From: Candidatus Gastranaerophilales bacterium
GTDB taxonomy: Bacteria; Cyanobacteriota; Vampirovibrionia; Gastranaerophilales; Gastranaerophilaceae
Direction: 5' to 3'
Length of the DNA stretch: 41,214 bases
NCBI GenBank assembly: GCA_944323155.1
Contig: CALURL010000014.1
Coordinates: 1-41,214 of the forward strand
The notes beneath the pieces were generated by a model. The model had not been told where the DNA came from. It searched no databases and worked only from the letters and a program-made list of their open reading frames with translations. This document shows positions 27,397 through 35,600 of this stretch, one piece after another (position 1 is the first letter of the stretch; each line of letters starts with the position of its first letter). The position numbers and the translations under genes were made by a program.

Positions 27397-28158
27397 ATTA
27401 TCTCCTTCCTCGTTATCAACAGGTATAACAAGCCCCATATTCGGGTTTAAATTAACTTCTTTTTCATAGTCTCTAAATTTTAGAGTCAAATGTTTCGGAT
27501 CACTGTTTTCAAAAACAACAATATCGTCAACATCTAAATTTTTAAGTTCATATAGCTTAAATCTTGTTGAGCCGATTTTGAAAGCGACATCGAGTGTGCT
27601 TTTTTGAAAATCAGTGTAATTAAATTTATCATTTTTAGAAACGACTTCATCTGGCTTTAGAAGCACTTCAGGCAATGAGATAATAAATTTTGAAACAGTA
27701 TTTTCATCAATATCCTTAATAAGAAAAGTCAGATGAATAATATCAAAATTAGTACGTTTCAAAGTCGGTGGCGGCGGGGAAAGAAATTGAGCCACAGAAT
27801 TGTACATGTAATCATTAAATGAGGTAATAATTTTTGCTTCTAAATCTGTAAGCCTGTTAAGGGAGAATTTTCGTTGAGCTCTTCCTAAAACTCTATCGAG
27901 AACAATTTCAACAGCTCTTTCAGACATTCTAAAGAACATATCATGCTGTTTATCTATGCGGATTTTCGTAACAAAATACGCATCCTTATCCATTAATGTA
28001 TTGATATTTTTGCTAATGCCTGCGAGCACAAAACTAAATCCGGGTAAAAAGAATTCATCACAAGACTTTTGTACAACCGGCGGGTAGTTTTTTTCAAACC
28101 AATTGTACTGACTATACAATTTTTTGTATTCAATTGAGTTAATATTATCATTTACCAT
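26944..28158 (-). CDS. FliM/FliN-type fusion protein with two SpoA domains (SctQ-like)
   Basis: 404 residues. Residues about 75-165 resemble the FliM middle domain (VEIVLDRVLGRAQRK, LNRLTDLEAKIITSFND). A first SpoA domain lies about 190-250 (STLDVAFKIGSTRFKLYEL...). A second SpoA domain, about 258-330, is FliN-like (DSIEVEMDAQFDSVKITLGE, then GELVIINDRYGVKVEEVI). A Gln/Pro/Glu-rich and finally very acidic tail (about 335-404) follows. SctQ proteins of type III systems have this two-SpoA layout; in flagella the parts are usually separate FliM and FliN/FliY. It would form the C-ring or sorting platform. A strong internal start yields the C-terminal part alone (see the separate entry). First gene of the operon. 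Confidence 0.85.
   Translation of the reverse strand: MVNDNINSIEYKKLYSQYNWFEKNYPPVVQKSCDEFFLPGFSFVLAGISKNINTLMDKDAYFVTKIRIDKQHDMFFRMSERAVEIVLDRVLGRAQRKFSLNRLTDLEAKIITSFNDYMYNSVAQFLSPPPPTLKRTNFDIIHLTFLIKDIDENTVSKFIISLPEVLLKPDEVVSKNDKFNYTDFQKSTLDVAFKIGSTRFKLYELKNLDVDDIVVFENSDPKHLTLKFRDYEKEVNLNPNMGLVIPVDNEEGDNMAENNTNLWDSIEVEMDAQFDSVKITLGELKNIEEGLVVDLTSIYDNKVTLTVEDKPIARGELVIINDRYGVKVEEVIANSGNKEQAASAPQQPVDEQMPLQNAPLEENAPMEEEQPFENEISNEQPQNPAGDDEDEFDYSDFELEDEDI
27402..27407 (-). promoter_or_regulatory. Internal ribosome-binding site in the FliM/FliN fusion gene
   Basis: AAGGAG on the minus strand, 5 nt before the in-frame ATG at 27396. It falls exactly in the linker between the two SpoA domains. 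Confidence 0.65.
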
Positions 28159-28318
28159 ACGTTAGCTAACTATCCCTTTTCAAGTCTGATAATGAATATT
28201 CCCCATAAATACAATATATTAATTCAGACTATTTCACATCAACCTTTTAATGGATATTTTGAAAAAATCAAGAATTATTAACTAACAATCTCAAAAAACA
28301 AGTATGACATTCTGCGTC

Positions 28319-28384
28319 GGTTAGGCATACCTGCCCAAATAAATAATATAATACAGAGCTGTAGGTTGGGCATACCTGCCCAAC
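28319..28384. repeat. Palindromic repeat doublet, copy B (upstream of the export operon)
   Basis: A degenerate unit GGTTAGGCATACCTGCCCAA (28319-28338) and a perfect unit GTTGGGCATACCTGCCCAAC (28365-28384, 8-bp stem, 4-nt loop), joined by a 26-bp linker. It has the same structure as copy A at 24144-24200 in the opposite orientation. The perfect unit is preceded by CTGTAG, as is the copy at 40074. Confidence 0.85.
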
Positions 28385-28400
28385 ATCGTAACTTCTATAT

Positions 28401-28430
28401 AAAAAAAACTCCCGCAAGGAGGGCGGGAGT
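28401..28430 (-). terminator. Terminator of the pilin-like gene
   Basis: On the minus strand an 8-bp GC-rich stem (ACTCCCGC with GCGGGAGT, 28408-28430) is followed by a run of T residues (A-run 28401-28408). A second hairpin at 28436-28456 (TATAAGCC with GGCTTATA) lies between it and the gene's stop. Confidence 0.85.
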
Positions 28431-28470
28431 AGTATTATAAGCCGAGGGGGCTTATATTAAGTATGAAAAG

Positions 28471-30762
28471 TTATTTGTTTTTAGCTTCCAAAGCTTTTAA
28501 ACGGGCTTCGATTGCTTTGTTTTGCTTGATTATTTGTTTGTTTTGTTCTTGCAGAATTTTTACTTGGTTAGTTAACTCGGTTATCTTCGAATCAAGTTCT
28601 TTTACTGCGTTTACCAAGGCGTAAAACATGTCTTCTAAACGAATTTGTAAGAAACCATCATCACCTTTGCTTACGGCGTCCGGAAAGACTTTCTGTAAAT
28701 CCTGAGCGATTACGCCGACATGCGGAGTTTTTGCCTTGTCGTTTTTGAAAGTATAGTTAAATATCTTTAATTCACGAATTTTATCTAAGCCAGAGGTGAA
28801 TTCATGACCTACATATTTTAGACGTTTGTCTGATATCCAGCTGTTAGACAAGTAGCCTGGATTACCATTATTTGTATATGGGTCTGAGGCATTTAAGAAA
28901 CCGCCTACGTTATAGGTATCGTCAGAACCTGCTTTCTTATTTGAGACAATTGAAAGACGGGGATCTGCAATGTGCGGAGAAGCTATTGCCAAATGGCCTC
29001 GGACTAACAAAGTACCGTTTACTACTATGGCAGCACCACGACTTTTGTCATTATGGATCTCTAATGGTGCAGTAGCACTGATATTACTTACGTTATTTCG
29101 CTTTACATAGGGCTCACTACCGATATATATACGCTCCACGCTGTCGTTAGCAAGCTCACCGCTTGGGCCGGAATTAGCACCTATACATACTTTATTGCTA
29201 CCATAGACATTGGCACAGGCTTCTCGACCGATGGCGATATTATCTTGACCACGAGCCATAGCACCATCACCCATAGCAATTGAATATTGTCCTGATGCAG
29301 TTGTACCTACTGAAGTTCCTAAAGTTCCGATAGCAATGGATTGCGAACCACTAGCATTTGCCATGTAACCTATGGCTATAGCTTCTGAATTACTCGCATT
29401 AACATCTGAGCCTATTGCTATACTATACTGAGAACGAGCATAAGCATATTGGCCAACCGCGGTTGCGCGTTCGGCGGTTGCTTCTGCTACATCACCAATT
29501 GCGGTTGCGTAGGTGTTGGTGGCTCTACTTAAATTACCATAAGCTGTTGAATACTGACCACTGGCTGTGGAATTATAACCCCCAGCTGTTGCACCCTCAG
29601 CATCGGCATGAGATAAAGCACCTAAAGCCGTTGCATAACTATTAAATGCACTTGCATTGGCGCCTAAAGCCGTTGTATAACTGCCACTATGGTAATGGTT
29701 GGCATCGTCAAAATTTGTGCGGTAACCCACTGCAGTGTTATAATCCCCGCTCATGTCACGCAAACTGTCATAACCTAAGGCTGTGTTATGACTTCCAGAC
29801 GTATACAACGATGAATAAGTTCCTACGGCTGTGTTCTCTATACCAGTCGTGTTTGCTTCTAAACTTCGTTCACCGATTGCTATGTTATAATAACCACCGG
29901 TATTATTTACTAACGGATTTAAGCCTATAGCTACGTTATTATATCCATTGTCGTTACTGTACAAAGCATGGTAACCAACAGCAACATTACTATTACCAGT
30001 CTGGTTTAAGGTAAGAGCACTTTGACCTACAGCTACGTTATTGCTGCCGCTTAAATTATGATACAAACTATCGGCACCTATTCCTACATTTTCCTGGCCT
30101 GAAGTATTGGATCGCATGGAACTGTTACCAATTGCGACGTTTCGCCAACCAGTTGTATTGGATGTTAAAGATAATTCGCCAACGGCAGTATTATAATAGC
30201 CACCGGTATTACTTTTTAATGACTCAAAACCTATTGCTGTATTTTTGGTACCGTTATCACCTGTGCCCGAGCCGGTGACATTTATTAATGCACCACTACC
30301 AAAGGCGGTATTTTGAGAACCTTTTAGCTGTGATGTTGTGAGACCATAATTGCCTTTGTCATCCATGTATAACTGACCCAGAATCGTGCCGGCACCGGCA
30401 CTTGTTGCATGTTTAAACAATATATGATTTTGGCCGTCTTCTATGGTACTGATTAGTAATTTGCTTGACGGGTCGGTAGCTTCACGTTCATTCTGGCCGA
30501 TCATGGCGACCTGAGTGTCGGCTATTCCGTAATAAATGTCAGATCTGTTTCTTGCCCAGCGCCAACGCTCGGAATTATCACCGCTTTTGTTTCTCGTTGT
30601 GACTACAGGTGCAAATGCTGCCATGATTATACTCATTATGAGCATTACAACCATCATTTCTGCTAACGTAAAGCCGGATTTTTGTGCCAACTTTCCAAAT
30701 CCTCGCTCAGCAAATTTTGCAGCACCTTTTTTTAAGGCTGCTTTCCTTAATTCATAACTCAT
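28471..30762 (-). CDS. Prepilin-like protein with YadA-type head repeats and Peptidase_S74 chaperone domain
   Basis: 763 residues. The N-terminus has a 30-residue basic leader ending in Gly30, then FTLAEMMVVMLIMSIIMAAF: a type IV prepilin cleavage site with the Glu5 equivalent (Glu35). From about 150 to 320 there are about eight repeats of roughly 21 residues (pattern N-x-A-(V/I)-G-x-x-(A/S)-L-x-x-N-x-x-G). These are followed by about 14-residue YadA-head-like repeats (ATALGANASAFNS..., SIAIGSDVNAS) to about 540. SDKRLKYVG at 644 begins a Peptidase_S74 intramolecular chaperone (Ser/Lys pair kept; GVIAQDLQKVFPDAV), and a C-terminal coiled coil runs from about 720. S74 domains trimerise phage tail fibres and then cut themselves off. 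A surface fibre is inferred. GGAG precedes the ATG. Confidence 0.88.
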   Translation of the reverse strand: MSYELRKAALKKGAAKFAERGFGKLAQKSGFTLAEMMVVMLIMSIIMAAFAPVVTTRNKSGDNSERWRWARNRSDIYYGIADTQVAMIGQNEREATDPSSKLLISTIEDGQNHILFKHATSAGAGTILGQLYMDDKGNYGLTTSQLKGSQNTAFGSGALINVTGSGTGDNGTKNTAIGFESLKSNTGGYYNTAVGELSLTSNTTGWRNVAIGNSSMRSNTSGQENVGIGADSLYHNLSGSNNVAVGQSALTLNQTGNSNVAVGYHALYSNDNGYNNVAIGLNPLVNNTGGYYNIAIGERSLEANTTGIENTAVGTYSSLYTSGSHNTALGYDSLRDMSGDYNTAVGYRTNFDDANHYHSGSYTTALGANASAFNSYATALGALSHADAEGATAGGYNSTASGQYSTAYGNLSRATNTYATAIGDVAEATAERATAVGQYAYARSQYSIAIGSDVNASNSEAIAIGYMANASGSQSIAIGTLGTSVGTTASGQYSIAMGDGAMARGQDNIAIGREACANVYGSNKVCIGANSGPSGELANDSVERIYIGSEPYVKRNNVSNISATAPLEIHNDKSRGAAIVVNGTLLVRGHLAIASPHIADPRLSIVSNKKAGSDDTYNVGGFLNASDPYTNNGNPGYLSNSWISDKRLKYVGHEFTSGLDKIRELKIFNYTFKNDKAKTPHVGVIAQDLQKVFPDAVSKGDDGFLQIRLEDMFYALVNAVKELDSKITELTNQVKILQEQNKQIIKQNKAIEARLKALEAKNK

Positions 30763-30801
30763 ACTTTCACTCCATAAAAATTATTCAATTGTTATATTAT
30801 C

Positions 30802-30830
30802 ATTATAGCGCATTATTTATTTTACTGCAA
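30802..30830 (-). promoter_or_regulatory. Promoter of the pilin-like gene
   Basis: On the minus strand TTGCAG (30825-30830) and TATAAT (30802-30807) are separated by 17 bp, 39 bp before the ATG. Confidence 0.7.
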
Positions 30831-30863
30831 CATCGAAATTCTTCTTTATTGTAAAATGTTCCT

Positions 30864-31952
30864 ATGCCAAGAAATATTTATATACACATACCTTTTTGCA
30901 AACAGAAATGTAAATACTGCTCTTTCGTATCATTCCCGAAACTTGAGTTAAAGCAGGATTACATAAATGCATTAAAAAAAGAAATTACAAATTATTACAA
31001 AAATGAAAAATTAAAAACGATTTATTTTGGCGGTGGCACACCGTCACTGCTGAAAATTAGCGAAATGGAACAAATTCTTAGCCTTCTTAACTTCAATGCA
31101 GAAACGGAAGTGACTGTTGAAATTAATCCAGAAACAATTAATTTTGAATATCTGCAAAGTTTAAAAAAAATTGGAGTTAATAGAATAAGCATAGGGTGCC
31201 AGACATTTGACGACAAAATACTTTGTGAAATAGGAAGAAAACATTCCTCTGACGATGTAGTTATTGCGGTAAAATACGCACAAAAAGCCGGTTTTGACAA
31301 CATTAATCTTGATTTTATATACGGACTTCCAAACCAGAAAATCGAAGATTTCTCAAAAGATTTAGAAAAAGCTGTATCGCTTGAAATTCAACACATTTCT
31401 CTATACGGGCTTAAAATTGACGAGGGCTGCTATTTTTACAAAAATCCGCCTAAAAACCTTCCTGACGATGATATTCAGGCTGACATGTATCTTAAAGCAA
31501 TAGAAATTCTTACACGCCAAGGATTTGAACACTATGAGATAAGTAATTTTGCAAAACAAGGATTCCAATCGCGGCATAACCTGAATTATTGGGATAACAA
31601 CAGTTACTATGGTTTTGGCTGTGCGGCACACGGATATGTTAACGGAATACGCTATTCCAATAATTCAAATATAGATTTATATCTTGCAAACCCGCTTTGC
31701 CATAAGACGGAGCACAAAGTTACACAACAAGAAAGATTGGAAGAAGAAATTTTCTTAGGATTTAGAAAAATTTCCGGAATAAATGTTGAAAAAATTAACG
31801 AAAATTTCGGCATTGATTTCCGTAAAAAGTACGCCAGTCAACTAAAAGAGTTTGTCGGCAATCGGTATCTTTTAGAAACTAATACAGGATACAGGCTCTC
31901 TGACACAGGTATTCTTATTAGTAACAATATTCTATCCGAATTTTTAGAATAA
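30864..31952 (+). CDS. hemW: HemW-like radical SAM protein
   Basis: 362 residues. The radical SAM cluster motif is Cys12-x3-Cys16-x2-Cys19 in HIPFCKQKCKYCSF. YFGGGTPSLL (about 53), VTVEINPETI, NRISIGCQTFDD and HYEISNFAKQG follow as in HemW/YggW. Members were annotated as oxygen-independent coproporphyrinogen oxidases, but the HemW branch, which lacks the extra Cys of HemN after the cluster motif, is regarded as a heme chaperone. Sequence order and length fit HemW. A TAAAAT box (30852-30857) ends 6 nt before the ATG and no ribosome site is visible, suggesting a leaderless transcript divergent from the pilin-like gene. Confidence 0.9.
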   Translation: MPRNIYIHIPFCKQKCKYCSFVSFPKLELKQDYINALKKEITNYYKNEKLKTIYFGGGTPSLLKISEMEQILSLLNFNAETEVTVEINPETINFEYLQSLKKIGVNRISIGCQTFDDKILCEIGRKHSSDDVVIAVKYAQKAGFDNINLDFIYGLPNQKIEDFSKDLEKAVSLEIQHISLYGLKIDEGCYFYKNPPKNLPDDDIQADMYLKAIEILTRQGFEHYEISNFAKQGFQSRHNLNYWDNNSYYGFGCAAHGYVNGIRYSNNSNIDLYLANPLCHKTEHKVTQQERLEEEIFLGFRKISGINVEKINENFGIDFRKKYASQLKEFVGNRYLLETNTGYRLSDTGILISNNILSEFLE

Positions 31953-31975
31953 AAAAAGGGTCACATATGTGACCC
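31951..31975 (-). terminator. Terminator after the 32011-32421 gene
   Basis: A perfect 18-bp palindrome (GGGTCACATATGTGACCC, 31958-31975) is followed on the minus strand by a run of seven T residues (31951-31957), directly at the convergent hemW stop. Confidence 0.8.
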
Positions 31976-32010
31976 AATGTATTATATTGTAAAATTAATT
32001 TTTATTTAAT

Positions 32011-32421
32011 CTATTCTGCCGGAGTTTCTGTTTTTATATCTTCTGTTTTTGCGGCTTCTTTTCTTTTAAATATTTTTTTATAAGCACTATTTGCAGAATC
32101 ACCGATTGCATAGAAGAAATTGTTAATTTTTTCTTTAGTAGTTAATTTTTCTCCTTCTAAAGCTACAGCTTTTTTCCATGTAGAGCCTTTTCTGCCGACA
32201 GCAATACCAAGACCAATCCATGTTGCAAGAGCAAGAGCACCTATACCACCAACAATTTTTGCTGTTTTATATTTATCAAAACCATCTTCTTCAGATCTAT
32301 CAAAACTGTCAGCCTCTTGATTAGAAGTTTGCATCATATTAGATAACTTTGATTCTTCATTACCAAAATTAGTTTTAAACTTACCTGCATGAAAACTTAC
32401 ACTTGATACCGGACTTAACAT
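32011..32421 (-). CDS. Small single-helix membrane protein of unknown function
   Basis: 136 residues. It begins MLSPVSSVSFHAGKFKTNFG, has a charged region (about 22-50), one membrane helix (IVGGIGALALATWIGLGIAV, about 53-72), and a Lys/Glu-rich C-terminal tail with KINNFFYAIGDSANSAYKKI. No family is recognised. A strong AGGAGG lies before ATG 32421 and a terminator follows. The N-terminal VSF-x-(A/G)-x phrase weakly resembles that of the unknown protein at 4445-4933. Confidence 0.68.
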   Translation of the reverse strand: MLSPVSSVSFHAGKFKTNFGNEESKLSNMMQTSNQEADSFDRSEEDGFDKYKTAKIVGGIGALALATWIGLGIAVGRKGSTWKKAVALEGEKLTTKEKINNFFYAIGDSANSAYKKIFKRKEAAKTEDIKTETPAE

Positions 32422-32607
32422 TTAGAACCTCCTTATATATAATATCCACACTTTAATTTTTATATTGACCTTAGGATAAAAACCGTGAACAAAATTATTT
32501 TTGCGCAAATATTATTAGTTTTCAATAAAATTTACAAATCTTTACATAAAAAGTGGAATATTTTTTTATCTCGTGTAATCTTATTGAGTAGAAGGGGAGA
32601 ATTAAGC

Positions 32608-35600
32608 ATGGTTTTAAATCAAGATACACTAATTTACATTGAAGACAACGACAAAATTGAAGCAAGTATTGCCGCTAAAGGCTTTGCAGACAAAGAAACT
32701 CAAAATAGAGCTTACATAAATACTCTCGGTGCAGAACTTGCATTAAAATATTTAAATTCTGAAAATATTGATATCCAGAATATTTATAATATTCATTCTA
32801 TCAAAAAAATTCTGGAAGAAAACGATATTTCTGACATAATGCTTCCAAATATACATATTGATGTAAGAGTTGTTTTTGATGAAAACTTTATTTTTATCCC
32901 TAAAGAACATTTTCAATATAATTTGACTCCTGATATATATATTGTTTTTAAATTAGCAGAAGATTTAAGCCATGTAAACTTTTTAGGTTTCTTTGAACCT
33001 AAATTGATAAACAAAAATAATTCAAATGACAAATATTATTTTATAGAAAAAGAAAAACTGAATTCTCCTTTAGATTTGAAAAAATTTATTGAAAATTTTA
33101 AAGGCAGCACAGAACAAAAACTTTCTGAAGATGATATTCAAAATTCAGAAAGAATAATGATTTCCATAATAGACAATGATGTTACTGACGAAGAAAAAAA
33201 ATATCTGCTAAAACAACTCACAAAATGCGCAGAATTAAGAGACAGGTTTATTGAATACGAAAACTTTGAAGTTTTATCATACAGAGCAATAGCAGATGAC
33301 GAAGTTATAAAAAAAGAATACACAGACAAATCAGCAACCACAGAAGATATTGTGCCAATTGCAGGCTTTGATGAAAATTCAAAAACAGAAGAAGAAAATG
33401 CAAACAGCACTGACAATTTAAATCTCAACACGGACACAAATCTCGATGACTTCTTAACAAGCGACCTTGAAGATGTTCCTGATATTAATGAAATAAATTC
33501 TATTGAGGCAAGTCCAGAATTAGAGACACCTGCTCCTACAGATATAACAGATACATTAGAAGAATTACCTGCACAACCACAGGCTGAGGCAACAAATACA
33601 AATATCGAAGCATCTACAAAAGAAGAGACACAAGATAATACTTCTCAAAAAACTGATTCTAGCAGCGTAATCGGTGACGTGGCAGCCCTTGGAACAGCAG
33701 CGGCTTTAGGTGCCGGCACTGCGGCAGCAGCAATGGCGGCTGGAGAGTTAATTAATGAAGTTTCTGAGGGAATTGACCTTGCAAAAGAAGGGATTAACCT
33801 GGCCGAAGCAGGGCTTGAAAGTTTTACAACTCCTATAGATAATAACCCGCAAGAAAAAATAATTTCTTTTGATGACATTAAAATAGATGATAAGAATACA
33901 GACAGTATTGAAGAAAATTCTTCTGACACAGAAAATTCTATATCATTTGAAGATATTCAAATAGATGATAATATAGAAAATAATACGTTATCAGAGACTA
34001 AAGATGAGAATTCTATATCTTTTGATGACATAGAATTTGAAACACCGGAAAATGATTTGGCAGAAGAAACAACTAATTCTTTTGACCCTGGAATTTCTCT
34101 TGACAATATTGATATTTCAGAATCCAACATTGAACCTCTTGACACAAATCTTCCTGATTTAGGCACAGAATCAATTTCTTTCGATAACATTGATACAAGC
34201 AGCATTGCAGCCCCGCAAATTGATGAAAACATGCTGCCAAATGAGTCAATATCTTTTGATAATATTGAACTTAATGACAATAATGTAGCTGAATTCGATG
34301 AGGAAGAGGATAATACAAACACTCTTGACTTTGATAGTATCGAAGATGATGTTCAGGCTGAAGAATTAACAGACGATAATATTGCTCCTGCGGAAACTGA
34401 TGATAATAACATTGCAGAGTTTGCAGAATTAGATTCTACCGTGAATTCAAATATTGACAATAATCTAACATCAAATGAAGATAATAATATCTCTGATTTT
34501 CTTGATTCCTCAATGGATTTCAATGAAAATGATCAAGAAACAGCAGATTTACTGAATTCAGAAACAAATGCTAATGAAACTGCAGATATTTCTGAAATGC
34601 CCGATGAAAACAGCAATACAGCAGCATTAGAACCACAAATTTTCGAAAATGAAACTGAAGAAACCGCAGAAAAATCAGAAGGGTTCGGAAAAAATCTTCT
34701 TGAAGGGCTTTCTGAAGATAATGTAGGCGATATCTCAATAGAAGATTTGGGAATTACAGATACTGATAATTCAACAGCAAATGCTCAAGATATATCTTCC
34801 AATGATTTATTTGCTGAAATTGACGATCTTCTTTCAGATACAGACCAATCCGGTTCTAATACCCAAACTTCTGAAACGCAGCCAACAGAGCAGCAAAATG
34901 ATATTTCTGATTTCCAAATCGAAGACCTGCTAGGCTCAGATTCCATTGATGATATAGTTAATCAAAAAGCTGCACAAGCTCAAAATACGACCTCTTCAAC
35001 AAATGACAACTCTGCTCTTCCGACAGATGATATAGCATCTCTCATAGACCAAGTTGAAACAAATTATATTCCTGATGACGCTGCTCAACAAGCAGATGGG
35101 AATGATACAAACGAAAAATTAGGTTTTTTATTCAACGATAATGAAAACAATGGAGAAGGCAATTTCGAAAGTTTTGCAGATATTGATTCTCTACCAGGAG
35201 CAGATACTGATAATATGCCAACTCCACCGGGTGTTGCATTATATAATAAAAAATCATCATCAGCTTCAAGTAAAAAAACAATTATTGTTGCAGCTGCTGT
35301 AGTCGCAGTATTAGCTTCTGCCTCTGTGTTTGCATTTTTAAAATCAAAAGGCTCAGATTCTAATATAGATAACATGACACAAAATACAAATGAATCAGAA
35401 ATTCTTGACACAGCAAAGACAGCTTCTACCGCACCTTTACCTGCAAGCACTGCGAATGAGACTTCTGATGAAAATGTATTGACAAATGCACCTGATATTA
35501 ACTCAATTGATAAAAAAGAAGTGCAAAAAGCCAAAACATCAAAAGATATAAAAAATATTGCCAAAACACAAAAGCCTAAACAGGTAAATTCAGATTCATA

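Larger units (their letters stand above)
28159..28470. other. 312-bp gap between the export operon and the pilin-like gene
   Basis: No gene. From left to right it holds a perfect 10-bp palindrome GTTAGCTAAC (28161-28170) just before the FliM/FliN start, an AT-rich stretch with possible minus-strand promoter boxes, the repeat doublet copy B (28319-28384), and two hairpins after the pilin-like gene (28401-28456). Confidence 0.7.

Noticed and set aside
24209-28158. Non-flagellar type III secretion system
   Set aside because: The SctQ-like fusion would fit, but fliO is specific to flagellar systems and no secretin, needle or effector genes are present. The flagellar-type call is kept, with the hybrid nature noted.
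28872-29930. Plus-strand open frames within the pilin/YadA/S74 gene
   Set aside because: They are complement-strand shadows of a repetitive gene, with low-complexity His/Leu/Arg-rich products and no ribosome sites.
28471-30762. Prophage tail fibre
   Set aside because: The S74 domain is typical of tail fibres, but the prepilin N-terminus and the absence of any phage gene nearby argue for a cellular surface protein.
32485-32607. Upstream extension of the DUF1822-like gene from a GTG
   Set aside because: It would add a basic hydrophobic stretch absent from the domain, without a good ribosome site. ATG 32608 has AGGGGAG 8 nt upstream.
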